From NCBI RefSeq assembly GCF_020497125.1, contig NC_059082.1, positions 18,837,965 through 18,901,964 of the forward strand: 64,000 nucleotides of DNA. Reading direction: 5' to 3'. The DNA is from Mauremys mutica (Eukaryota; Chordata; Testudines; Geoemydidae). This document shows, piece after piece, positions 23,101-35,509 of the stretch. Both the position numbers and the translations under genes were made by a program. Each line of letters opens with the position of its first letter. Position 1 is the first letter of the stretch. The notes beneath the pieces are model-generated. The model was not told the DNA's origin. It saw only the letters and a program-made list of their open reading frames with translations, and searched no databases.

Positions 23101-23457
23101 GGGCACCTGGAGAGTGGAGAAGAGAGCTTGTCTGGAGGAAGCTATAATGTATTTGATTTGTCTTGTCCATATAGATTGAAGGGTCTCTAAGCAAGCTCCA
23201 TATCTCCCCTATGTTTAGAATGGGTGCTGCCATAGTGCAAACCATAATAATAATAATAATGGTGCTAAGAATATTAGTGAGAGGCTTTTTAGAAATAACT
23301 TAATAGAGGGAAGTGAGGGGCTTTGTAGAGGGACACTCCACTTATTACACTGAAAGTTGTGCAGCAGAGGTCAACTTTCAGATTTCTCCCGTGAAATCAA
23401 TTCCTAAGCATAATCAGAAAGATCTCAATAGACAGTCAAGCAATGCAGATGCACTAG
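20200..23457. other. USP8-USP50 intergenic spacer
   Basis: Between the two convergent genes I see no coding exon with splice sites, no RNA gene and no complete transposon. A short ATA run lies near 23243-23260. USP50 3' UTR probably occupies the right end. Confidence 0.5.
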
Positions 23458-23533
23458 TTTAATGGCAAAACGGGACTTAGCCACCAGTGTCAGTGAATTC
23501 TAATAATTGGACTGTTCTCACAGAGACATTTTC

Positions 23534-23725
23534 CTAGTACTTATGGGTTTTGGTAGGTACAGAGAAGGCTTTACAGCTGTAGAATAGGAGATAAGCTGCA
23601 GCAGACTGCACTGAGGATTGTGGAATCTCGCTGACCTGTGCGTCATCGAAACTGTACCAGTTCTGGGTAAACGTGTGCTTGCAGAATGCCGTATAATGGC
23701 CACCATCCAGATAACCAAAATGGTT
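23534..23725 (-). CDS. USP50: USP50 terminal exon: His box and stop
   Basis: Acceptor TTGTAG on the minus strand. It encodes [15 protein letters not shown], then W-Y-S-F-D-D-A-Q-V and A-A-Y-L-L-F-Y-S-C, ending T-H-K-Y then TAG. An ATTAAA lies about 70 nt further at 23463-23458. Confidence 0.95.
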   Translation of the reverse strand, partial: NHFGYLDGGHYTAFCKHTFTQNWYSFDDAQVSEIPQSSVQSAAAYLLFYSCKAFSVPTKTHKY

Positions 23726-26700
23726 CTACAACAACAAAGTTGAGAGAGAGAGAGAGAGATCACTTTCAATTTTAGCAAAGACTCAAAGCCAGGAATCTGG
23801 TGATCATTTTAATTTGCACTCAGCTATTAAAATGATGGGGGAAAAATAAGATTCCAGTTTCCCCAAAGAAACACTTGAAATAGGTAGAGCTCTGTGGCAG
23901 GAAGAGCTAATAAATGCTGTCTGGACAATAATTACATTTTTTTCCCACGTTGGGGGATCAAATTTACAGCCCAGCTAGCAGCTCTGACCTGGCAATCCAT
24001 CTCCCAGCAAAACACACATTGGCCACCCACACTCAACGGCTGGAGCATCTGTTCTTGTGTTTAGAAGCTTTCAGGTGAAAGCACTTTCAATCAGAAATAG
24101 GGTCCTTGAATGAAGGGCATTCACTAAACAGCCTGCATCAAGTGTCAATGTTTGCCCTGTTTTTAATTATTTCATTGGTTTGACACAGAGTCTATCTACA
24201 CAGGAATTGGCACGCTGTGGGGCACTGCATAATAATACAATAGTACCCTGCCCGAGTAATAAATATCACTGTACAAGTAGTACCAAATTGTGTTAATCAT
24301 TGTACAGACCTGTAACACAATTATAAACCAATAACAGTTAAAGAGCAAAAACAACGAGGGGTCCTTGTGGCACCTGAGAGACTAACACATGTATTTGGGC
24401 ATAAGCTTTCGTGGGCTTGTTTTTGCTGATACAGACTAACACGGTTACCACTCTGCCCACCCCAAATTGCTCTTTAACTGGTTTCAAACTTTTTGGGCTG
24501 AGGGCCACATCTGGGTGGGGAAATTGTATGCAGGGTTGGGGCAGGGGATTGAGGCGCAGGAGGGATTGCGGGGTCTGGGAGGGGGTGTGATGTGCACAAA
24601 GGGGCTCAGGGCAAGGGATTGGGGCAGAGGAGGGATGTGGGGTGTATGCAGGGGTTCAGGGAAGGGGATTGGGGTGCAGGAGAGGTGTGGGGTACAGCAG
24701 GGGGCTCAGGGCAAGGGTGCAGGCAGGGAGCTGGGGTGCAGGAGGGGTGAGAAGTGTGGCAGGGAGCTCGGCAGGGGGTTGGGGTGCGAGGTGCAGGCAG
24801 GGGGTTGGGCTGCAGGAGGGGTGCAGGATGTATGAGGGGGCTCAGGGCAGGGAGTTGGGCTGCAGGAGGGGTGCGAGGTGCAGGCAGGGGGCTTAGGGCA
24901 GGGAGTTGGGCTGCAGGAGGGGTGCAGGGTGTATGAGGGGGCTCAGGGAGTTGGGCTGCAGGAGGGGTGCAGGGTGTATGAGGGGGCTCAGGGCAGGGAG
25001 TTCGGGTGCAGGAGGAGTGTGAGGTGCAGGCAGGGGGCTTAGGGCAGGGAGTTGGGCTGCAGGAGGGGTGCAGGGTGTAGGGGTGCAGGAGGGGTGCGAG
25101 GTGCAGGCAGGGGGCTCAGGGAGTTGGGCTGCAGGAGGGGTGCAGGGTGTATGAGGGGGCTCAGGGAGTTGGGCTGCAGGAGGGGTGCAGGGTGTATGAG
25201 GGGGCTCAGGGCAGGGAGTTGGGGTGCAGGAGGGGTGCGAGGTGCAGGCAGGGGGCTCAGGGAGTTGGGCTGCAGGAGGGGTGCAGGGTGTATGAGGGGG
25301 CTCAGGGCAGGGAGTTGGGGTGCAGGAGGGGTGCGAGGTGCAGGCAGGGGGCTCAGGGAGTTGGGCTGCAGGAGGGGTGCGAGGTGCAGGCAGGGGGCTT
25401 AGGGCAGGAAGTTGGGGGGCGGGATGCAAGAGGGGTTCGGGCTCCAGGGTGGCAGCAGCGCGGACCAGGACAGGCTCCCTGCATACCTGCCCTGGCCGTG
25501 GCCCTGCGCTGCTCCAGGAAGCGCTGCAGCCCCTGGGGAAGGGGGGGGGGCGGAGGGCTCTGTGTGCGCTGCCCTTGCCACACCTCCAGGTACCTCCCGC
25601 GAAGCTCCCATTGGCCAGGGTTCCCCATTCCTGGCCAATGGGAGCTGCGGGGGGTAGTGCTTGGAGGCAAGGGCAACTCACGTGGAGCCCTCTGCCCCCC
25701 GCCTGGGCCCGCAGTGCCGGGGAGCAATCCCGCGGGCTGGATCCAAAGCCCTGAGGGGCCAGATCCGGCCAGCGGGCCATAGTTTGCCCACCCCTAATCT
25801 ACACAGACAAGACCAAGCCATGTTATAACAGGGATGAGGATTAGCATGTTACATTCCATGATGCCCTGATAGTCAAACTGTATCTGTGTACAGGCCTGCT
25901 GTAACTATAATTCAATCCTGACAGCCAGGTAATTTCAATTGAGGTACCCTGCCATCTTCCATTAGCTAATGAAAAATGTGTTAATTTTATCAGTAATGGG
26001 TTAGTTGAGGAGACATCTCCTAACTCTGAAATGCCAGCTGTGTATAAGTCAGTGATGGTTGTATCTGTACCATTTTTTCCCCCTGATCTGTAAACTTTGG
26101 GTGCTGAGGCAGAGATGACTGTTGCCTGCTTGTTTGCTTAGCACCAAGATCAATCACTGATGTCATTCAAACAAACATTCATAGTATTACCAATAAAGCT
26201 AGGATATAACTTTGCATCCAACTTACCACCACAGCACACAAGTTGTATTTTGGATTCTTCCGAAAGAGTGGATAAATATAAGGCGAAAGATCCAAGTTGC
26301 TTAGTGGATAGTAGATGTTAGTCCCCAGTTTCCTTTTGTAGCTGCCTTGATAGTCAAACCTGAAAATAAAACATTTTGAGACAGTATTTTCCACTACAAA
26401 TGCTTTCAGGTATTGTAATGCTGCATTTGCTTACCTTCACATGGGCACTGGGAGGAATAAATAGCTACCGCCTGCAGTTCTTTGAAATGAAAAGTGCTCT
26501 CTTAAGGCTAAGTAATAATTGTAAATTACTGCCCCAAACAAAGATTAAATAAACAGACTGCAAGTGACATTTTGGAGTAAGAACAAGCTGGTCCTTGCTT
26601 TGTGTTGGGAGTGAAAGGAAGGCCCCAGTGAGTGCACAGTTAATGTGTCACAAGATGCATGCTCAACAGGGGACGCTAAATCCAGCTTTAGCACTAAAGG

Positions 26701-29700
26701 TGATTCTGGCCATTGCAGCACTAACCATGCTAGAGTAATACTAGCTGAGGAGCTAGGGAGAAGAACGAGAAGGAGTAAGATGGATACATGGAAAGAGTAG
26801 GAAATGATCACTTTTTAAAAATAATTGATCCATAATCAAACTTAACAAGAAGTGCTGGGCACTGAAGTAAGCCAACTACTTGCAGATTCCTTGATTTCCT
26901 CACCCACGTCTGTAGGAGCAAGATTTTATAATTGTACTATGAGAATTAATGTATGATTTGATTTTATCCCATCAGTCACCCTTTTTGAATAGCAGAAAGG
27001 AATGACAGACCAGAACAACTGATTATGGTCACCCTTTTGTTTTAGGATAAGTTATAATGTCTACTATGGTTTCCTATATGTATTACAAATTAGGCAGTCT
27101 AGTTAAATATACATTTCCTTGTTTTAAGGTTTTAGTAAGTAAGAGACAGGATCTTGTATTGTATCTATGTTAAGAAGATTAGAAGAAATGTTGAGGGCCT
27201 GAAGCCCCAGTGTGAATTGTTTTAGTTATAAGATTTAGCAAGGCTTATTTTACCTTTTATTCTGCTGAATATAAAATACTGCTGTCTGTATACCTTTGAA
27301 GGTTTCTGTAAGAGACTGTTTGTGTGAATGAGGAATGCATGCATCAGGGAAAGATAAGGTGTGAAAGCCATCACAAATGTCCAGATGGTCAAGAAAAAGA
27401 GAGAGACTTGGAAAAACCAGGAGACAATCAGAAAACATCCATTGTATCCGATGCTAAACGTGTTAGCAGCACTGATGACCTCAGAGGTGAGGCAGGCACC
27501 TCCGAAGGCGAGACAACAAATAGACGATAACAATGGGAAGCCCGACAATAACCATCAAATGATAACAGCAGAAAATCCTAAGATTAACACCACTTAAGGA
27601 CTAATGATTACAGGATGACATTGCAAAATGCATGGACTCAAATGGGAATTTACAACTATAAAGCTGGGGTGTTTAGCCATGGAACTCTGGGTTCAGTCCT
27701 GCAAAGCCTCGGAGCATCGGATCGCGACCGACTGAGCCCAGCTCCTCATTCGTGCTCAATCTAACTGGCCATTAGATTGACTTGAGCTACAACAGACTGG
27801 TAACTTTAAACATCAACTGGCAGGAGAGAGAGAGAGAGAAGCATATGCTAACTGTTGTATTTTCAATAAATGCAGCGTATTTGCCTCCCCCCCCCCCCAA
27901 AAATAGATCCCATGTGCCTTGTATAGCATAATACTTCCACAGTTGAGGGCAAAATGGCTACAGAACACATCATTTTAAAAACTTGGGCTCAAACGTAATT
28001 GTAGATCTCTGCGCTTTGTAAAGGGATGGGTAGAGGAATAATGCCCTACCCGCACTGTTGATGTGACAGAACACTATTCTCTACTTTTGTCCATCACAGT
28101 CGTTAGTAGCTCTGTAAGTAGCTATCAGGACTAGCATCATCTGTACTGTAAAATTCCATTTATTAGTGTGATCCAGTTTTACAACAAACACCCTTCTATC
28201 TTCATTTATTCCACAATTCTGTCACTTTCCCCTCTATGACCAACCCCTCCCCTTTCAGAATTGCCTCTATTGCAGAGGGAGAAGCAGTACAAAAACGCAC
28301 TGCGATTGCAATTCGATGGCTTGGATAAAGTAACACATTCTCTGGGTTTATCAGAAGTCTGACTCGCATGCTTGTCCTGTTTTGTAACTATCCAGGTACT
28401 GTATGTGCAAAAAGACTACGTGCACTGATTTCTCCTTGCCTGTGAATGCAAGTGGCCTTCCCACATCCCATGTAAATCAGAGGAGCCGTAGCTGTCCTAC
28501 CAGATGCAGGCTGTACCTTTTTAAGTGAAAAATAACCATCTTTGGCGCCTTGCCTATGTTGGCCTTTACTGCAGCATCTTGCTTAGTTCCACAGAAGGAG
28601 CAGTGAATTTGATTGTTCCAGGTCAGTGTGTCTTGCTGAAAGAAACATTCAAGACAGTCCTGTGAAAGGAAAACATGTTTGGTAAAACAAACACCATGCC
28701 TCTGTGTAAGAGGTGCATTTCTGACCACTACGCTGGGTTAGGGCGGGTGTCTCAATAAGCCTGTTGCGGAAGTCAACGTGCGCAGTGTTGTTTGTACATG
28801 ATTCAGTGAGGTTGTGACATTATGAGTGTACAGGGCCATAACTAGGGCGGGGCAGCCGGCCATGAGGCAGAGCCACCAAGGCTGCAAAACTGGGGTTGAC
28901 CACAGGATTGGGCCCAGCAGCATCTGGTTGGAGCCCAGGGCCCCGCCTCTCTGCAGGATCGCAGGCCCAGTGACCCCTGACAGAGCAGGCTCCCAGCACT
29001 AGAACCCTGGTGGGGCAGCAGGTGGGCAAGGTGCCGAGTGCTGCTTGGCTCCCGCTGAGCATGCTCATTGCTCAGTCACATCTGCTGAAACTGCTGCCCT
29101 CACTGGGGATTAAAAGGGGGCAAATTGGGGGGGGGGGCAATGGGCAGGCTCTGAGCAAGGAGTGGAAACTGACTGTGCGGGGAAGGAGGTCAAACAGCTG
29201 GAGGCAGGGACAGGAGTGGGACCAAGGAGCCAGGGGTGAGGCACTGCCAGATGGTGGTAGAGGGCAAAGCAGCAAAACCCCAGCACAGAGAGGGGCAGAA
29301 GGGTAACAGTTACCCCAATGGGATGAGCCACCTGCCCTGTTTGCAAAAACATGGGGGGGAGGGGCAAAGGGACTTCCATGCTTAGGAGGAAGTGTTCAGA
29401 GAGGAAAATGAAGAAGTCCTGGCCTGCTTGTGATTTACAGTTGGGGGAAGCAACAGGAGAAACAAAGAAAGTAAACACTGCCCAAGTAAAACCGGCCTTT
29501 TTAGTCAACACTCAGTAGGGGTAAAACACGCCCTGCTCCTGCCTTTAGCTGTTTTTCTGTTACAGTGACCGACCCCGACTTGTTGCTGCCCAGCCTGATT
29601 CAGACTTTATTACAGAGAACAGAATAAGGAGCCTCCCTCTGATCCACTTGTCACAATGCTCCATTCACTGGCCAGCAATTGCACTCACACGTCGGGGAAT

Positions 29701-32700
29701 TGACACCTTCAGGGCAGACTGGCCCAGGATGCTGAACACACCTTGGCTCTTTCTTTTAAAAGGCCTCTAATTTTGGGCCAGGGACAATTTTCAGTTGCCC
29801 AGACAGGTACAAACACAGACCATTTAGGGCCCAGGTGAAGAGACCAATAGGGAAATGTGCATTGGGTGCAGATCTGGAGTGGGGCTGCTGGTGAGAGATG
29901 CACCGGCGAAGAAACATGTCAGCTGTGACCTGTGCTTGTAGCATTCTGGGCTGTGACCCAGCTAGTCTGGTCCTGATTCCCTTCTCTGTGAGACCAGGGC
30001 CATCACTTCGCTGATATGACCATCTAGCCACTATAACCATGGCATTGGCATTGTCTCACACTAAAGCGCAGCGTAATCTGATTTCACAGCCCTAGACTTT
30101 CTTCTGTCTCCACACTTAGGCCTTGTCCAGGGCCGGCTCCACGCACCAGCATCCCAAGCAGGTGCTTGAGGCAGCAATCTGCAAGGGGCGGCAGTCCCTG
30201 TGTTTTTGCCCCCAAGCAGCGCACCGAATTGCCGCCGGACAGCGGGGGCAGTCCGTGTGCCCATAGGGCGGCACGCGCGTTCCGGCAGCCGCGGCAATTC
30301 GGCAGCAGCTTCTATGTTCATCTGTCCGCGGGGGCGCAGCTTCTGTCTGGCCGGCGGCGACGCCTCTCAAAACGACGCCCAGACGAAAAGGTTGGGGACC
30401 GCTGCTCTATAATATCCTAACTCATATCATCTAAAAAAACCAGTAGGGAGCGTAAATATGCTAGGGTGCCAAAATGCCTAGGTACAGCTCTGTGAGTGCA
30501 CTTAGAATACAAAGCAGCTAAAATTTAATGTGTTTTCCTCTAAGGAAGCATTTTGATAAGTGAGAATTTGAAAGAAAATGCCTCACAGTTACTTTCTATA
30601 CAATATAAAATAAAAGAGACATGTCTCTGACCATCCCTCACTCCACAGCAATTCAGGGGCATTTCCAAACAACACAAGCTACACTATTAACAGCCAAAAG
30701 GACAATGGAAGTCTGATCTAGCATCTTCTCTAGCCCTAGGGCCAAATTCTCTACTGAAAAGAATGTATCCCTTTTAGATGATGCCCTGGAACTGGCGTGT
30801 GCTGGGAACATATTTCCGTAAGATGGTCTATTAACATAAACCTTCCACCGCTATACTGAACAGAGACCACCAAAAGCTGGGAGGAGCGCTCAGAAACCCT
30901 ACCTGTAGCGAGCAGGCACTCTCAGAAGGGATGGCAAGAGAGAGAACTGTAAAGACCTCATTCTTATCGGTGGTGGTTTGACACGCCAGGCATGTAATGT
31001 CATAACTGAGCTGCCCCTCAAATAGCTGGGTGATGATTGATGTTTCACTGCCGGTTCCCCTATCTTCCCTAGAAGTGGATGTGTTCCCATAGCATCTCCT
31101 TTTGAATGGCTGTAAGAAAAACAAAAAACCAAACAAACTACTGACACCAACCCTTACAAACACATCTAAACATGCTTTGTACCGGTTGTCAAGGAAGCAC
31201 ACGTGATCCCAGGTGGCAGTAAAAACAGATTATTTATAATAATCCATTATCTATTCTCTTTCTTTATAAGACATTGTATTCCATATTTATAAGTAGGGCC
31301 CTAGTTGAATAGTGATTCATGAATAAAAGGATCACTGTCGAGTTCACTCTGACTCATGGAGCGAGATTAGTTAAATTGTGAGAATTCCGTTAACAAATTC
31401 CAATGTTTTCACGAGTTTTAGCATGAAGTTGTCTGCAAAACTAAACCAGAAGTTTATTAGTCATATGTTTAAAAAAATCTTCAGTCATTCATTCAGGAAG
31501 CAGAAGCTAGATCAGTCACACAACACAAATAATGAACAGTTGAGATCAACAGTTTGCGAAGAGCTTATCGACAGAAAATTATTCTTCAGAACTTCTAGCA
31601 AATACTTACAGATGAGAAAATACCTTCCTGAAATGAGGACTGGTTTGTAAAGGATGAGCTAATCAAGAAAGGGGGAATATTTGTAATGAATACTATTTGA
31701 AAGGTATGGTTCAACCAGCTCCATTTATCAGCACCTCCAGCCATCAGCCCATCGCTGTTTGAAGCCTTTATTAGGCCAAGTCGTAAGCATGCACTTAACA
31801 TTGTACACTGAGGCCTGGTCTACACTAGGCGGGGGGTTCGAACTAAGGTACACAAGTTCAGCTACGCGAATAGCGTAGCTGAACTCGAACTACCTTAGTT
31901 CGAACTACTCACCCGTCCAGATGCCGCGGGATCGAAGTCCGCGGCTCCCCCGTTGACTCCGCCACCGCCATTCGTGGTGGTGGAGTTCCGGAGTCGACGG
32001 GAGCGCGTTCGGAGTTCGATATATCGCGTCTAGATGAGACGCGATATATCGAACTCCGAGAAGTTGAACGCTACCCGCCGACCCGGGCGGGTAGTATAGA
32101 CGTACCCTGAGTAGCTCCACTGACATCAGTAGGGCTACTCATGTTGCGTAGAGTTGAGCAAATGCCTAAGTCTTTGCAGGGTCAAGGCCTTGTTAAGATC
32201 TCTTTAGCTACAGCCACACATTGTTTTCTTTTGTAAGACTTTCAAACACCTCCCCAGTCTCATGTGCCAAACACCCTGCCCCTCTCTTCCTTCCAATAGT
32301 GCTTCCCTGGGAGGCATATTCTTTTATTTTCTCTGCATGAAGGAACCACTCTCTATTGCTTCTCACAATAGGGTCCAGCATGGAGCACTCCCTTGTTCCA
32401 CCACCTTCAGGGTTCTCAACCCCAGAGCAAACAAAGAAGGTGCCAATTCTAAACTGGAGCTCTAGGGATGAGCTAACTGAACTGACGCCCCTGCCCAAGC
32501 CTCACATAGCAGGGATAGAATCCAGAGACTGTCAAAGTTTTCCGGAACTGCAGTAACACTTAATGTCGCCATGGACTTTCTAGCTTCTAACTTGCTGTCC
32601 GAGCTAAGTAATCACAGTGCTGAGATGTCTAACCTGGAATTATAAATGGGGCAAGAAAAATCCATCTGATTTCCCCTCTACAATCATTCTAAAGGAGAAC

Positions 32701-35091
32701 TTTGGTACACAGATAACTTCTGTGAGAGCACTTGGTGCATTTACAAATCAGATTGCCTGGCAATTGACTACATAAGTTAGCATTTGGTATTAATGATGAT
32801 TTAAAATGATGTATAGAGCCCTGTTATTATGCCACACTTTATATATCCACAATAAGCCATATCCCCCATCACAAAGGGCACAGAACCAAAGAGAGATGAG
32901 AAACCACTGGACAGTGCTCAGAGCAGATAGGCTGGAGGGACTTATTGCTGGTAGAGTGGTTTAAGGAAGGATTTGAAGGAAGAACGAAGCAGAGGTGGAT
33001 CTGGGCAGACAAGATTCTTGGCATAGGGAGGAAGCACGATAGGGAAGAATAGAGAGACTAGAGGGTGAGGAGGAGGAAATGACAGCAGAGGTGTAGATGG
33101 GGGATTAGGTAGGGCCTTGGTGATGTAGCTACGGAGCTTGAATGGGATGCGGTAACAGGAAGCTAATGAAGGGGTTAAAGGTTGCACTGTGTGTAGTAGT
33201 TGGAGAGGATGATGATTTTACAGCACCATTTTGTACAGTATGGAGGGAGAGAGGAGACAATTATTGTATTCCATGCTATGCAGTAATGAACTGCAGAGAG
33301 GAGACAGATGTGCACTTACACTTCACAGCCCCAGAAGGCCATACCTGCAGTCTTACCTTCTTAAGTGCCTCATGTAATTCATTCAGTACATAAATCAGAA
33401 ACTCCTGGGCGTCCTGCTGAGTCTTCTTGGTAAAAGCCGGGCATAAGTCGCTGATGACTGAACGAAACACCTCTGGTGAGACGCACTCAAACTCTCCCAG
33501 CCACATATCGGCCATCAAATAGGCAAAGGCTGTAGCAACCTCACCATTTTCCCTGAAGTAGCATAAAAGGGGCTTTAGTTGGAGTACAAAGATGTGGTGG
33601 CTGTGCTTAAAATGTGAACACAAAAGCCAAGCTGAATGGGCAGAGGAAACATTGTGAGGAGGCCATAGCCACAGTGCAGACTCTGTTTGTTGAAGGGTCA
33701 CACTCACAATAGGCTATTTCAGTCTGTAGTCTAGGAGTACTCTTGGATTCCTCGCTGATGCAAAGCTCTCACTGAGCAGCATCCATGAATAATTCTTTCT
33801 ATCATCTGGTTCACTAGGAGACTCCATCCTTTGCTGGTGAATGACCTAACCTCAGTTATTCATGCCTTGGTCCCTTCTCAGCTGGACTACAGCAATGCAA
33901 CATACCTGGGCATGAAGTGTTCAGCACTCAGGAAACTCCAGTTAGTACAGAACGCTGCATCCAGTCTCCTCATTAACACAGACTACAGCAAGCACATCAG
34001 ACCTTCCCTCCGCTCTCTACACTAGTTTGCCATAGAATATTGAATCAATTACAAGGTCTCAATCCTTATCTTCGCAGTGCTCCATGGCCTGGCCCCAGGA
34101 TATCTGAAAGATTGTCTAAAGCTCTGGGACCAAGACCTGGTCAACAACTTCACTCTTTTGGCACGACAGAACTCTCCACAGGAAGGGAAAGCTCATTTGT
34201 GCTGGAGACAGAACTTTCTCAGGGGCCAGTCTAAGACTGTGGAACGAACTCCCCCAGGAACTAAGAATTATTATAAACCTCACCACCTTCCAAAGCTCCA
34301 AGTGTAAGTTGCATTGCTTTGACCGCAGTAGCACGTATATTCATACCAAACCAACCAACCAAAACCAACTGCCTTCAATAAATACGTAAGTAAATAAATA
34401 AACAGAACGCAATGCACAGCACATGCTTCACCCCCGTGGAGGGGATGAGAGAACAAATGAGTGACACATTAGTCACATTGCTTACTGCACCACAGAAAGG
34501 CTCTCAGAGCCTGCAACCAGTGTGGTATAAAAGCCCACATAGGACAGAAAAGAGGGAACTCAGAGAGAAGCCAGAAGGTGAACATTGGCTAAGAAAAGCA
34601 AGTTGAGGAAGCAGCAGAGATGGTGTGTGGGGCCCGGGAAGTCAGAGCAAAGTGTGCTGCTTTTGGTTTCCTTGTACCAATGAGTATTTCTGTGCTTTCT
34701 AATGCCAGGCTCCAATTGAAATTTCATTTCTTTTGGAAAAACTTTAAATATTGAGACAGAAAAATACATCCTAAATATTGTGTTTGTACAGCGCCTGGCA
34801 CAATGGGGTCCTGGTCCATGACTGGGGCTCCTATGAGCAACTGCAATACAAATAGTAATAATAAAACAGAGAGCAAATAAATCAACTTACTTGTGTAGGG
34901 CGGCTACATACTTCCCTGAGAGAAAATACTCCACCAACGGGGATATACTGCAGAGGCACTGCAAAACTGCATTCATGTAGCAAGTGTTCCCCAAGTTACG
35001 CAGGCCAGTGAGGCCTTGGTATGGTTGGCTTGTCTCATCGTTGGATTCCTCACTAGAATCCTTCGAATGCTCCAGGTGCACAGTTTCAGAG
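23534..35091 (-). CDS. USP50: USP50 ubiquitin-specific peptidase 50 (6 coding exons, 5' partial)
   Basis: USP50 is a short USP-family protein. Six minus-strand exons with GT-AG borders and matching phases give about 356 codons, slightly longer than remembered human USP50 (about 334). They carry the Cys box [12 protein letters not shown], the Q-Q-D-A-Q-E-F-L block, C-L-A-C and C-S-F-C zinc-ribbon-like pairs, and the His box D-G-G-H-Y-T-A-F-C. Cys (34980-34982) and His (23696-23698) are both present, unlike human USP50, which is annotated inactive. The first exon in hand opens in phase with no Met, so at least one upstream exon is missing. USP8 lies tail to tail; the two share the USP fold. Confidence 0.94.
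24349..24460. repeat. Interspersed repeat fragment, internally deleted
   Basis: Contains GTCCTTGTGGCACCTGAGAG and GGGCATAAGCTTTCGTGGGC, then ACAGACTAACACGGTTACCA, blocks I recognise as a recurrent reptile repeat. The usual middle is missing. Family unknown to me. Confidence 0.45.
24480..25793. mobile_element. hAT-like element with expanded internal minisatellite
   Basis: Left end AAACTTTTTGGGCTGAGGG and right end CCATAGTTTGCCCACCCCT match the element at 15364-16084, but terminal bases and a clear duplication are lost. It sits in the USP50-USP8 side of USP50 intron 5 (between exons at 23.7 and 26.2 kb). The interior is dominated by a G-rich tandem repeat. Confidence 0.75.
24530..25435. repeat. 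G-rich minisatellite inside hAT-like element
   Basis: Tandem variants built on GGGGGCTCAGGGAGTTGGGC, GCAGGAGGGGTGC and AGGGTGTATGA recur with a period of about 45-51 bp. The array creates long Pro/Cys-rich and Gly/Arg-rich reading frames on both strands that are not genes. Confidence 0.9.
26227..26359 (-). CDS. USP50: USP50 exon: USP palm
   Basis: Acceptor TTTTCAG, donor GTAAGT. It encodes [23 protein letters not shown] and N-L-C-A-V-V in phase 0. Confidence 0.95.
27189..27890 (+). mobile_element. Probable ERV solo LTR in USP50 intron
   Basis: Starts TGTTGAGGGCC. It has a TATAAAG near 27658, then AATAAA near 27865 followed by a TTTGCCT and a poly-C run. TATA, poly(A) signal and spacing fit an LTR. 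I could not find a target duplication, and the 3' border is unsure. Confidence 0.45.
28517..28659 (-). CDS. USP50: USP50 exon: second Cys pair
   Basis: Acceptor TTCACAG, donor GTACAG. It encodes [20 protein letters not shown] and I-F-H-L-K-R with a split Arg. Confidence 0.95.
28831..29330. repeat. GC-rich hAT-like repeat fragment
   Basis: Begins CAGGGCCATAACTAGGG, like ends of known reptile hAT elements. The other end is not recognisable. It lies in a USP50 intron. Confidence 0.4.
30128..30404. mobile_element. Composite hAT-like element fragment
   Basis: Left end CAGGGCCGGCTCCACGCACC and right end AAAAGGTTGGGGACCGCTG belong to two different hAT-like ends, so the element looks chimeric or recombined. 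CpG-rich interior; no target duplication seen. Confidence 0.5.
30903..31109 (-). CDS. USP50: USP50 exon: first Cys pair
   Basis: Acceptor CTTACAG, donor GTAGGG; 69 codons. It encodes [13 protein letters not shown], then C-L-A-C-Q-T and V-F-T-V-L-S-L. Phase 0 at both ends. Confidence 0.94.
31809..32110. mobile_element. Palindromic MITE
   Basis: Ends TGAGGCCTGGTCTACACTA and TAGTATAGACGTACCCTGA are imperfect inverted repeats. Two internal palindromes are present, around 31840-31905 (centre CGCGAATAGCG) and 32010-32060 (centre TCTAGATGAGA). CpG-rich and little decayed, suggesting fairly recent insertion. Confidence 0.65.
33357..33552 (-). CDS. USP50: USP50 exon: Q-Q-D-A-Q-E block
   Basis: Acceptor CTTCAG, donor GTAAGA. 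It encodes [23 protein letters not shown] and L-H-E-A-L-K-K. Confidence 0.95.
33730..34395 (+). repeat. L2/CR1-superfamily LINE 3' fragment
   Basis: Translation shows the C-terminal part of a non-LTR reverse transcriptase: [33 protein letters not shown], then L-H-G-L-A-P-G-Y-L. Stops and frameshifts break it. It lies in a USP50 intron and ends in simple A-rich repeats. Confidence 0.75.
34765..34868 (+). repeat. SINE/LINE-like 3' tail with TAATAA end
   Basis: Block GTACAGCGCCTGGCACAATG, GGTCCTGGTCCATGACTGGG and a final TAATAATAA are the common 3' end of old amniote L2-related repeats. Confidence 0.5.
34891..35091 (-). CDS. USP50: USP50 exon: Cys box
   Basis: Acceptor ATGCAG with an upstream T-rich tract, donor GTAAGT. 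It encodes a polar lead then [20 protein letters not shown] and V-E-Y-F-L-S-G-K-Y. The exon has no in-frame Met before the Cys box, so the start lies in an unseen upstream exon. Confidence 0.92.
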
Positions 35092-35509
35092 CTGCATTTC
35101 CAACAAGAACAAAATCCAAAATTGTATTTTTGTCACCTAAAATGCAACGGTCTCTTTATTATCACATTCAAATCGTCCTTATTTCAAAGAAAGCCATTGC
35201 CTGCTGTGTCAAGGTCTCTTTTGTAAGAATACTCACTCATAGTCATAACTGTGGTTTGTTTATTGAATCTAATAACAGCACCATACGTCCACTGATCACA
35301 AGCAAAATAAAACTGACAAATTCAGAGCAAGTCAGAGTAGTTGCTACCAAATGTATTGGACAGATCAGCACTGAATGTTGTGCATATTGTTATATCTGCA
35401 AAATTAACACAAGTTGGGGACCAAGCCTACGCCTAAGTTGTCTCTCTCTTCTTGGAATGTTAAATTGGGATGTTAGTGACCCAACCTCAGCTTGGAAGGG
35501 ATTCAGATA

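Noticed and set aside
24893..25780. A 295-codon minus-strand reading frame rich in Pro and Cys
   Set aside because: It is the complement of the G-rich minisatellite and has no start context, splice signals or homology; the repeats follow DNA period, not protein logic.
30061..30420. GC-rich reading frames on both strands near 30.2 kb
   Set aside because: They fall in a composite hAT-like repeat, without splice sites or protein-like conservation.
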